Assembly: GCF_902826855.1 (NCBI RefSeq)
Contig: NZ_CADEGK010000002.1
Location: 1-45,339, forward strand
From: an uncultured Phenylobacterium sp.
GTDB taxonomy: Bacteria; Pseudomonadota; Alphaproteobacteria; Caulobacterales; Caulobacteraceae
Direction of reading: 5' to 3'
DNA: 45,339 nucleotides
The position numbers and the translations under genes are program-made. The notes below the pieces were generated by a model. That model was given only the letters and a program-made list of their open reading frames with translations, made no database searches and was not told where the DNA came from. Positions within the stretch are counted from its first letter, which is position 1. Every line of letters starts with the position of its first letter. Below are positions 7,653 to 15,034 of the stretch, one piece after another.

Positions 7653-8732
7653 TCAGGCGCGCAGGAGGGTGGTCCGCGCCTCGGCCAGTTCTCCGGCCAG
7701 CGTGGCCATCAAATCGGCCGCCGGGAGCGGCCGGGCAAGGGGCGCGCCCTGGCCCGCCCAATGGGCGCCGTAGCCTCCATCGCCCTTCGATCGCGCCGCG
7801 GCCGCCAGCGCCTTGCCGGCGTCGTAGGCGATCGGATAGTCGGGCGGGGGCGCCTGGCCGAGCGGGCCGGCCTTCAGGCGTGTGAAGCTGTTGGCGAGGC
7901 AGCGCGCCGGTCGCCCGGAGATCAGCGAGGTCATTTCCGTAGCGGACGCGCCGGATCCGAACAGCGCGGCGCGATGCGAGGCGTCCGCCCCGGATTCCGG
8001 GCAACCGACGAATGCGGTGCCAAGCTGGGCCGCGGCGGCGCCGAGCGCCAGGACCGCGGCGACGCCAGCGCCGTCCATGAGCCCGCCGGCCGCGATGACC
8101 GGGACAGGCAGTCGCGTGACCAGGAGCCGTGTGAGGGGGGCGGCGCCGAGCTGGGCGTCATTTGCGGTGGGATCAAACACGCCCCGGTGTCCGCCCGCCT
8201 CCCAGCCCTGCGCCACCACAGCGTCGACCCCGGCCCGGACCGCCGCCTCGCCTTCCGCCAGTGAGGTGGCGGTAGAGAGCAGGACGGCGCCTGTGGCCTT
8301 TAGGCGGTCGATCGCATCCTGCGGGGGTAGGCCGAAGTGGAAGCTGACAACGGCTGGTCGCGCCTCCAGCACAGCGCCCAGCATCTCCGGATCCGCCACG
8401 AGGCTGCGGTAGATTTCGCCGATCCGCTCGGGCGGGTGGCTGCCGAAACGCGCGAACTCGGGCGCCAGGGCGGCGAGCCAGCCGGCCTCGCGATCCGGGT
8501 GCGCCCGCGCGGGCCGGTGGCAGAACAGGTTGACGTTGACCGGGCCGCCGGTGAGGCGGCGAAGCGCGGCCAGCATGTCGCGGGCGCCGGCCACATCAAC
8601 CGAGCCGAGCGAGATCGAACCCAGGCCTCCGGCGTTGGTCACGGCCGCCGCAAGCTGCGGCGTCGAGGTTCCGGCCATCGGCGCCTGGATGATCGCCAAC
8701 CGGATGCCGATCCGCTGGAGCAGGGGCGTCAT
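7653..8732 (-). CDS. nitronate monooxygenase family flavoenzyme
   Basis: 359 residues with the FMN TIM-barrel features of the family: QAPMAGTSTPQLAAAV at the N-terminus, VVAQGWEAGGHRG with the catalytic-type His, PVIAAGGLMDGAGVAAVLAL (phosphate binding) and QLGTAFVGCPESGA. The family oxidises alkyl nitronates; many members in catabolic clusters have unknown natural substrates. Its ATG overlaps the TGA of the sensor-kinase gene (ATGA at 8729-8732), so translation of the two is coupled, an unusual pairing. The transcript should start near the dyad at 9440-9470. Confidence 0.9.
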   Translation of the reverse strand: MTPLLQRIGIRLAIIQAPMAGTSTPQLAAAVTNAGGLGSISLGSVDVAGARDMLAALRRLTGGPVNVNLFCHRPARAHPDREAGWLAALAPEFARFGSHPPERIGEIYRSLVADPEMLGAVLEARPAVVSFHFGLPPQDAIDRLKATGAVLLSTATSLAEGEAAVRAGVDAVVAQGWEAGGHRGVFDPTANDAQLGAAPLTRLLVTRLPVPVIAAGGLMDGAGVAAVLALGAAAAQLGTAFVGCPESGADASHRAALFGSGASATEMTSLISGRPARCLANSFTRLKAGPLGQAPPPDYPIAYDAGKALAAAARSKGDGGYGAHWAGQGAPLARPLPAADLMATLAGELAEARTTLLRA

Positions 8733-9361
8733 GTCGCCGGCGTGAGAGGCGCGCACAGGCGGGCGAAGGCGCCGCGCGGCGTAAACCACCAGTCGCACAC
8801 GCCGCCCAGTTCGAGCGCCAGGGCGCGGACGAGGCCGACCCCGCGTCCCGGACGTGCGCCGGCCAGGACGACGCCATCGTCGGAAACCGTACAGACCACG
8901 TCGCTGCCGGCCAGTGACAGGCGCACCACGATGGCGCCGGAACGGCCGGCAAGCCCGTGTCGTGCGGCGTTGCGCACAAGCTCGGAGACGGCCAGGCCGA
9001 GGCGCCACGCCCGGTCGGAGGCCAGCCAGATGTCGTCGGTTTCGACCGCGAGGCTCACCCCCCGGTCCGCCAGCGTCGACTTCGAGAAGGCGGCGCAGAG
9101 GCGACCGACGTAGTCGGCGAGGTTCACATGCCCGTCGATCGGCGGCAGGAGCGCCCGGTGGGTCTCGGCGTGTGCGTGCAGCCGGTCCGCCGCACGCCGC
9201 AGCGCCTGACGCACCTCCGTCCGACCGGACCCGGCCGCGGCCAGGGACAGGCCCGCGATGGCCTCCGCATACTCGTTGGCGACCCGATGGCTGATCTCCT
9301 CGACCAGATACAGCGGCAGTCCGCCGGCGTGGCCTTGCATCAGGTTCGTCTCAGGCGTCAT
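8729..9361 (-). CDS. small HisKA_2-type sensor histidine kinase without a sensor domain
   Basis: 210 residues. The phospho-acceptor region has the HisKA_2/HWE signature EEISHRVANEYAEAI, and the ATPase half shows ELVRNAARHG (N box), VSDDGV (G1) and GRGVGLVRALA (G2). There are no PAS, GAF or membrane segments, so it is a soluble minimal kinase whose signal must come from a partner protein. The start at ATG 9361 is tentative because no strong ribosome binding site is seen; in-frame GTG codons lie upstream. The dyad at 9440-9470 is 78 nt before the start. It lies between a regulator gene and the monooxygenase gene it overlaps. Confidence 0.82.
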   Translation of the reverse strand: MTPETNLMQGHAGGLPLYLVEEISHRVANEYAEAIAGLSLAAAGSGRTEVRQALRRAADRLHAHAETHRALLPPIDGHVNLADYVGRLCAAFSKSTLADRGVSLAVETDDIWLASDRAWRLGLAVSELVRNAARHGLAGRSGAIVVRLSLAGSDVVCTVSDDGVVLAGARPGRGVGLVRALALELGGVCDWWFTPRGAFARLCAPLTPAT

Positions 9362-9439
9362 GGCCGCGTTCCCAACTGCCGCTGCGCGGATCGCGTCGCG
9401 GTCTGCGAGGCATGAGACAACAGGGCCGGTCGCCGGACC

Positions 9440-9470
9440 ATTGCACCTAGGTATCATCGACACCTTCGTA
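9440..9470 (-). promoter_or_regulatory. regulon dyad, copy D, before the small kinase gene
   Basis: On the minus strand: TAC GAA, GGTGTCGATGATACC, TAG, GTGCAAT. Half-sites GGTGTC and GATACC differ only in the permitted C/T position. It lies just 3' of the FixJ-type regulator gene, whose stop is at 9477-9479, and 78 nt before the kinase start. Confidence 0.62.
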
Positions 9471-9476
9471 GGGGCG

Positions 9477-10166
9477 CTAGTCCTCTGGGTGCAGGCCCAG
9501 GCGCTGGCTCATGCGGACGAGATCGGCGAGCGACCGGGCCTGCATCTTCTCCATTACGCGGCCGCGGTGGGCCTTCACCGTGATCTCGCTGATGCCGAGC
9601 TCGCCCCCGACCTGCTTGTTGAGCAGGCCTGTGACCACCAGGTCCATCACCTCGCATTCTCGGCGGCTCAACCCCGCGCGACGATCGCGCAGCGCCTGTA
9701 GCGCTGTCTGCTCGGCGAGAACGGCCTGGCTACGCTGCAGGGCGTCGTCGATGGCGGCCAGCAGGACCTCGTCCCCAAACGGCTTTGTCAGGAACTCCGC
9801 GGCGCCGGCCTTCATGGCCCGCACCGTCATCGGCACGTCGCCGTAGCCGGTGATGAAGATGATTGGCATGCCGACGAGTTGGCTCCCGATGCGATCCTGC
9901 AGATCGAGCCCATTGAGGTCGGGCAGGCCGACATCCAGGACTAGGCAGCTCGGGCCCGCATCCGGCGCACTGTCCAGGAAGTCGGCGGCGCAGGCGAAGG
10001 TTCGCGCTCGCCATCCCGAAACCTGGATCAGGCCCTCAAGGGCCTCGCGCACCGAGACATCGTCGTCGACGACGTAGACCGTCGCCGTGGGACCCGTGCC
10101 GGAGCGCCGAGGCGCCTGGAGGACACACGTGTCGCTGGAAGATGGTTGCATGGAGGCGCCCTTCAT
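9477..10166 (-). CDS. FixJ/StyR-type response regulator
   Basis: 229 residues: a short leader, a receiver domain (VYVVDDD acidic pocket, phospho-Asp in CLVLDVGLPDLNG, Thr in IIFITGYGD, Lys in FLTKPFGDE) and a C-terminal LuxR/FixJ helix-turn-helix (LSRRECEVMDLVVTGLLNKQ, then LGISEITVKAHRGRVMEKM). It is a DNA-binding output regulator. The ATG at 10166 overlaps the stop of the lone-receiver gene (ATGA), so translation of the pair is coupled. It is encoded with the multi-PAS kinase and is the best local candidate to act at the repeated dyad; that link is inference. Confidence 0.92.
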   Translation of the reverse strand: MKGASMQPSSSDTCVLQAPRRSGTGPTATVYVVDDDVSVREALEGLIQVSGWRARTFACAADFLDSAPDAGPSCLVLDVGLPDLNGLDLQDRIGSQLVGMPIIFITGYGDVPMTVRAMKAGAAEFLTKPFGDEVLLAAIDDALQRSQAVLAEQTALQALRDRRAGLSRRECEVMDLVVTGLLNKQVGGELGISEITVKAHRGRVMEKMQARSLADLVRMSQRLGLHPED

Positions 10167-10534
10167 CCCTTCCCAAGCGCGGCGTTGACGGCCTGGACAA
10201 TGGCCGTTTCGGTGAACGGCTTGAGCAGGAAGGCCGCGGCGCCGCGCTTGAGCACCTCGGCCTCGAGTAGGGGGTCGGCGTGCGCCGTGATGAACACGAT
10301 GCCGATATCGGCGTTGCGGCGCGCAAGTTCGAGCTGGAGATCGGGCCCGGTCATTCCCGGCATGGCCACGTCCAGCACCAGGCATCGCGTGGTGATCGCG
10401 CTGTCGGAGGCCAGGAACGCCTCAGCCGAAGCGAACGGCCGGGTGGGAAAGCCGTACGATCCCAGCAGGTCGGGCAAGGCTTCCCGGACCGACTCATCGT
10501 CGTCCACGACCGACACCAAGTCACGCTTTGACAT
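10163..10534 (-). CDS. single-domain response regulator (receiver only)
   Basis: 123 residues, all receiver: VSVVDDDESVREALPD, phospho-Asp in CLVLDVAMPGMTG, Thr in IVFITAHAD and Lys in FLLKPFTET. There is no output domain, so it probably works as a phosphate relay, sink or protein-protein switch. The ATG lies inside the 3' end of the multi-PAS kinase gene (14-nt overlap) and its stop overlaps the next regulator start, so kinase, receiver and FixJ-type regulator form one coupled operon. The lone receiver is the natural shuttle or competitor between the kinase and the DNA-binding regulator. Confidence 0.9.
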   Translation of the reverse strand: MSKRDLVSVVDDDESVREALPDLLGSYGFPTRPFASAEAFLASDSAITTRCLVLDVAMPGMTGPDLQLELARRNADIGIVFITAHADPLLEAEVLKRGAAAFLLKPFTETAIVQAVNAALGKG

Positions 10535-13500
10535 TACGCTTACCCGTTACTGAACCTGTGGCCGACGGGGCGTCACAGGGGATGAAGAAGGAGAACGTGG
10601 CGCCGGGACCGGTGTCGTTGGGGGCCGCCGACAGCCGCCCCCCGTGGGCTTCGACGATGGACCGGCTGATCGACAAGCCGATCCCCATGCCCTCGGGCTT
10701 GGTCGTGTGGAACGCCTCGAACAGCTGCGCGGCCGTCGCGGGGTCGATGCCGATCCCGGCGTCGCGCACGTGCAGATGCACGTGGGCGGCGTCCGCCCGG
10801 CGGGTTGAGATCCAGAGTTCTCGCGGCCGGTCGGAGATTGTGGACATGGCGTCGGCGGCATTCAGGATCAGGTTCAAGATCACCTGCTGCAGTTGAATAC
10901 GGTCGGCCTGCACCAGCGGGGGGTCATGGGTGAACTCTGTCCGCAAGATGACCCGCCGCCGTTGCAGCTCGCTTGCGGACAGGGCCAGGACCTCCCGCGC
11001 CGCATCGTGCAGATCGACCGGCTCGAAACTGGGGAGCTGGCGGGAGAACAGCGCCCGGAGGCGCTTGATCACCTCCGAAGCGCGGTCGGCGTCACGCAGC
11101 GTCCGCTGCACCGTCGCCTGCGCCCCCTCCAGATTGGGCGGCTCGGCCGTCAGCATCCTCTGGGTGGTGCTGGCGTTGGTGAGGATCCCGGCAAGCGGCT
11201 GGCTCACCTCATGGGCGATCGAGGCGGTGAGCGTACTGAGGGCTGCGGCGCGCGCCACGTGCGCGAGTTCCGCGCGCGCCCGGTTGAGATCGTCCTCGGC
11301 GATCTTGCGCGCCGTGATGTCCTGCAGCGCGCCCATGAACACCGGCCGATCGGGGAACTGATCGATCCGGTGTCCGACCACATGCGCGTGGCGAATGTCG
11401 CCGTTCGGTGTCACGACCCGGAACACGAGGTCGAAGTTCTCGCCGACCGTCGCGCCACCCAGCAGGGTCTGAACCTCCAAAAGGTCGTCGGGATGGATGG
11501 CCCCCATCATCATGTCCATCGTGATGGCCGTGCCGGGCTCGTAGCCGAAGATCCGGTAGATGACCTCTGACCAGTTGTGGGCGTCCGCCTCCACATCCCA
11601 GGTGAAGCTCCCCGTCTGGCTGAGGCGCTGGGCGGCGGTGAGATAGGTGTTGGCGCGCGCAAGGTCGGCCTCGGCGAGCTTGCTGGCGGTCACATCCTGA
11701 GTGCTGCCGATGTAGACGAGGCGGTCGGCGATCTCCTTGACCCGCGTGCTGACCGTATGGAGATGCTTGACGGCCCCCGAAGGCGTCACGATGCGGTAGT
11801 GGACCTCGAAGTCCTCGCCGGTGTTCGCGCCCGCCACGATCGAGGCCGCTGCGCGCTCCCGGTCCTCCGGATGGATGCGGCCCAGGACCATCGCCATGGT
11901 GGGGGTGGTCGCCGGATCGAATTCCCAGATGCGGAAGTTCTCGGCCGACCAGTCCTGCTGCTCCGCCGCCACGTCCCAGGTGTAGCTGCCGGTCCTGCTG
12001 AGTCGCTGGGCGGCCGTGAGGTAGGCGTTGGTGCGCGCGAGCTCGGATTCGGCCAACTTGCTCGCGGTGACGTCCTGCGTGCTGCCGACATAGACGATCC
12101 GATCGCGGATCTCCTGGGCCCGCGTCCCAACGGTGTGGAGGTGCTTCACGCCGCCGGTAGGCGTGACGATGCGATAGAAGACCTCGTAGTCCGCCCCCGT
12201 GTCGCGACCGGCCGACATGGCGGCGGCGGCAGACTCCCGATCCTCGGAGTGGACCCGGTCGAGCACCATCTCCATCGTGGGATCCACGTCGGGATCGAGT
12301 TCCCAAATCCGGTAGTTCTCAGCCGACCAATCTTGCTCATTGGTCTCGGCGTCCCAGGTGAAGCTGCCCGTGCGGCTGAGCGCCTGCGCGCCGGTGAGGT
12401 ATTTGTTGGCCCGGGTGGCGGCCGTCTCACTGGCGCGCAGCGCCGCTTCGGCGAGCTTGCTCTCTGTGACGTCCTGGTTGGTGCCGATGTAGACCACGCG
12501 ATCCGCGAAGTCCGGCGTCAGCGTGGCGATGGTTTGCAGGTGCTTGATCGTCCCCTTGGGGGTTACGATCCGGTACACGAGTTCGAAGTCACCCCCGGTC
12601 TCGCGGGCCCTGCTCATCAGCGACTGCACGGCCTCTACGTCCTCCGGGTGGATCGCGCCCACGACGATGGCGGTGGTCGGCGTGCTGGCCGGATCGACCT
12701 CCCAGATCCGGTAGTTCTCGTCCGACCAGTCGAGCTCGTCGTGCTCGATGTCCCAGGTGAAGCTGCCGACCCGGCTGATCGTCTGGGCGGCCTTCAAGTA
12801 GCGGTTTGCGCGCCGAAGCCGCGCTTCGCTGGTCCTGAGAGCCTGCTCGCCAAGCTTGCTGGCGGTCAGGTCTTGGGTCGCGCCGACGTAGACGGGCCGG
12901 TCGGTCACGTCGCCGAGCCGCTCGTTCACGGTGTGCAGGTGCTTTATCTTCCCGCTCGGGGTGACGATCCGGTACGAGATCTCGTAGCTTTCGCCGGCGG
13001 CCACGGACTTGGCCATGATCGCTTCGACCGCGACCTTGTCATCGGGATGGACCACGGTGGCGTGGAGCGTGGGGACCGCGCGGTCATCCTCCGGCGCCAT
13101 CTCCCAGATCCGGTAGAGCTCCTCCGACCAGTCCTGCGCGCCGGTCTCGACGTCCCAGGTGAAGCTGCCGGTCTTGCTGAGCCGCTGTGCGCCGGCGAGA
13201 TAGCGGTTGGCGCGCCGCAGGTCCGCCTCGCTCGCCTTCAAGGCCTCTTCGGCAATCCTGCTCTCGGTGATGTCCTGAATCGAGCCGACATAGACCGAGC
13301 GGCCGGTGATGTCCGGCATGCGCGTGGCGACCGAGTGAACGTGCTTGGTGACGCCCTCCGGGGTGATGATGCGGTGGAACATCTCGAAGTCGGCGCTGGC
13401 CAGCGTCGCGTGGTTCAGGGCCTCGATCGTCGACTCTCGATCTTCGGGGTGGATCCCATTCAACACCATCGACATCTCAGGCGTGCGTGTGGGGTCGATA

Positions 13501-14918
13501 CCCCAGATCCGATAGGATTCGTCCGACCAGTCGAGCTCGCCCGTTTCCACCCCCCAGGTGTAGCTGCCCGTCTTGCTGAGCCGTTGGGCCGCGGTCAGGT
13601 ACATGTTGGCGCGGACGAGGCCGGTTTCACTGGCCTTTAGAGCTTCTTCGGCGAGCTTGCTCTGAGTGACGTCCTGTGAGCTTCCGAGATACACGACCCG
13701 GTCGGAAAATTCGGGGACGATCGCCATGACTGTCTTCAGGTATTTCACCCCGCCTTTCGGGGTCACGATCCGGTAGGAGACTTCGAAATCTTCCCGGGCC
13801 GCTGTCGTGGCCGCAAATGTCGCCAGTATCTCTGCCCGATCGTCGGGGTGGATGGCCTTCGCGGCCATCTCCATCGTCGGCGCCACGGCCGGGTCGAACT
13901 CCCAGATCCGATAGTTCTCGTCCGACCAGACCTGTTCGTCCGTGCTCGTGTCCAGCGAGAAGCTGCCGGTCTGGCTGAGGCGCTGGGCGCCGTTCAGGAA
14001 ACGGTTCGACCGCCGCAGGTCCGCCTCGGCCGCCTTGATGGCGATGTCCGACTGTGCGCGCTCGATGCCGATACCCGCGATCTTCGTGAAGCGATCGATG
14101 AGCTCCTGTTCCTCATCCGTCGGGCCGGTGGGCTCTCGCCGATAGATGGCGAAGATCCCAAGCACCTCGTTTTGGCTGCTGAAGATCGGAGCCGACCAAC
14201 AGGACACCAGGTCCAAGCGCGCCATGGTCGCCGGCCAGTCTTCCGCCCGCCAGCGCCCGTCGTTCCGGGGGTCGATGACGACGACGGGCTGGCGAGTTTC
14301 CACGGCCAGGGAACAAGGCCCGTAATAGGGATCGATGGGTTTGCCATCGAGGATCGCGTTGTAGTCCGCCGGAAGGGAGGCGCCGGCGCCGACCCTGAAC
14401 CGGTGGCGTTCTGCGTCGACCAGCAAGATGCTGCAAAAGGATCCGGGCGAAAGGGTCTCAACCTGCAGGGCGAGTTCCTTGAGAACGTCCGGAAGGGGTA
14501 CGCCGCGCGCTACGAGTTCGAGCAGGCGCTTCTCGGCCGCGAGCTGCGCTTCCGCCCGCGTGCGGTCTTCGATGTCGGCGTTGGCGCCACACCAGCCGGT
14601 GAGCCGCCCCTCCGCGTCGTGTAGCGGCCGAGTCTCCAGTTTGAACCTGCGGTAGACGCCATCGGCGCGCCGCAGGCGCGCCTCGAGGTGGATCTCGGCG
14701 GGAGGCGAGGTGGCGAGCGTCGAGGTCCAGGCCGACATCGCCGCGGCGACATCCTCGGGATGGAAGATCGCTGCCCAGCCCGCCGCCCTGACGCCGTCCA
14801 GCGTAAGGCCGGTGTACTCGCGCCATCGGCGGTTGACGAAGTTGCATTTCCCGTCAGGCGTGGCGGTCCAAACCATGCCCGGAAGCGCATCGAGCAGTCT
14901 GCTGAGATCCGTCTCCAT
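10521..14918 (-). CDS. large soluble histidine kinase: PAS, GAF, seven tandem PAS repeats, HisKA, HATPase
   Basis: 1465 residues from ATG 14918. Order: a PAS with PAC (about 1-125; LDALPGMVWTATPDG), a GAF (about 140-290; YYGPCSLAVETRQPVVV), seven near-identical PAS_3-type repeats beginning with the Arg-x-Asn-x-Tyr-Leu motif near residues 303, 436, 569, 703, 836, 962 and 1088, then HisKA (SIAHEVSQPLAGILTNAS, H-box) and HATPase (NLILNAADAMS, RDAGIGID, GMGIGLSISRSIVEAHGG). No membrane segments, so the sensing is cytoplasmic. It is the FixL/TodS-like partner of the two regulators downstream. No haem or flavin ligand motif could be confirmed. ATG 14971 is an alternative start but lies against the decayed dyad at 14978-15008. 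Confidence 0.92.
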   Translation of the reverse strand: METDLSRLLDALPGMVWTATPDGKCNFVNRRWREYTGLTLDGVRAAGWAAIFHPEDVAAAMSAWTSTLATSPPAEIHLEARLRRADGVYRRFKLETRPLHDAEGRLTGWCGANADIEDRTRAEAQLAAEKRLLELVARGVPLPDVLKELALQVETLSPGSFCSILLVDAERHRFRVGAGASLPADYNAILDGKPIDPYYGPCSLAVETRQPVVVIDPRNDGRWRAEDWPATMARLDLVSCWSAPIFSSQNEVLGIFAIYRREPTGPTDEEQELIDRFTKIAGIGIERAQSDIAIKAAEADLRRSNRFLNGAQRLSQTGSFSLDTSTDEQVWSDENYRIWEFDPAVAPTMEMAAKAIHPDDRAEILATFAATTAAREDFEVSYRIVTPKGGVKYLKTVMAIVPEFSDRVVYLGSSQDVTQSKLAEEALKASETGLVRANMYLTAAQRLSKTGSYTWGVETGELDWSDESYRIWGIDPTRTPEMSMVLNGIHPEDRESTIEALNHATLASADFEMFHRIITPEGVTKHVHSVATRMPDITGRSVYVGSIQDITESRIAEEALKASEADLRRANRYLAGAQRLSKTGSFTWDVETGAQDWSEELYRIWEMAPEDDRAVPTLHATVVHPDDKVAVEAIMAKSVAAGESYEISYRIVTPSGKIKHLHTVNERLGDVTDRPVYVGATQDLTASKLGEQALRTSEARLRRANRYLKAAQTISRVGSFTWDIEHDELDWSDENYRIWEVDPASTPTTAIVVGAIHPEDVEAVQSLMSRARETGGDFELVYRIVTPKGTIKHLQTIATLTPDFADRVVYIGTNQDVTESKLAEAALRASETAATRANKYLTGAQALSRTGSFTWDAETNEQDWSAENYRIWELDPDVDPTMEMVLDRVHSEDRESAAAAMSAGRDTGADYEVFYRIVTPTGGVKHLHTVGTRAQEIRDRIVYVGSTQDVTASKLAESELARTNAYLTAAQRLSRTGSYTWDVAAEQQDWSAENFRIWEFDPATTPTMAMVLGRIHPEDRERAAASIVAGANTGEDFEVHYRIVTPSGAVKHLHTVSTRVKEIADRLVYIGSTQDVTASKLAEADLARANTYLTAAQRLSQTGSFTWDVEADAHNWSEVIYRIFGYEPGTAITMDMMMGAIHPDDLLEVQTLLGGATVGENFDLVFRVVTPNGDIRHAHVVGHRIDQFPDRPVFMGALQDITARKIAEDDLNRARAELAHVARAAALSTLTASIAHEVSQPLAGILTNASTTQRMLTAEPPNLEGAQATVQRTLRDADRASEVIKRLRALFSRQLPSFEPVDLHDAAREVLALSASELQRRRVILRTEFTHDPPLVQADRIQLQQVILNLILNAADAMSTISDRPRELWISTRRADAAHVHLHVRDAGIGIDPATAAQLFEAFHTTKPEGMGIGLSISRSIVEAHGGRLSAAPNDTGPGATFSFFIPCDAPSATGSVTGKRNVKA
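11280..14012 (-). repeat. seven tandem coding repeats (PAS units) in the kinase gene
   Basis: The codons for Arg-x-Asn-x-Tyr/Phe-Leu end at 14012, 13613, 13214, 12812, 12413, 12035 and 11657. The steps are 399, 399, 402, 399, 378 and 378 nt. Each unit carries the strings GSFTWD, DWS.E.YRIW, IHPEDR, YRIVTP and KHLHT with few changes. The last full-length steps are 21 nt shorter because repeats 5 and 6 lack the seven-residue linker ending ASE. DNA similarity is high enough that unequal recombination could change the copy number. Confidence 0.93.
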
Positions 14919-14977
14919 TCCAAGCTTTCGTGGGCTGGGCCGCCGCCCAGGATGCAGGCCGCGACGTTGCATCGTCC

Positions 14978-15008
14978 ATAGTACTTTGGTGTTGGCCCGC
15001 GTCGAAGT
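14978..15008 (-). promoter_or_regulatory. decayed regulon dyad, copy E, before the multi-PAS kinase
   Basis: Only the gene-proximal half is recognisable: on the minus strand AACACC, AAA, GTACTAT, 59 nt before the kinase start. The distal half (ACGCGGGCC) does not match. TACTAT is a fair -10 box. If this is a true site, the kinase operon would feel the regulon weakly; it may equally be a chance match. Confidence 0.35.
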
Positions 15009-15034
15009 CGCCACCGCTCGCGCCCCCGAGGCCA

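Noticed and set aside
11577-13640. Long plus-strand open frame (687 codons)
   Set aside because: It is the antisense shadow of the PAS repeats; its apparent repeats mirror the kinase and it has no domain signature.
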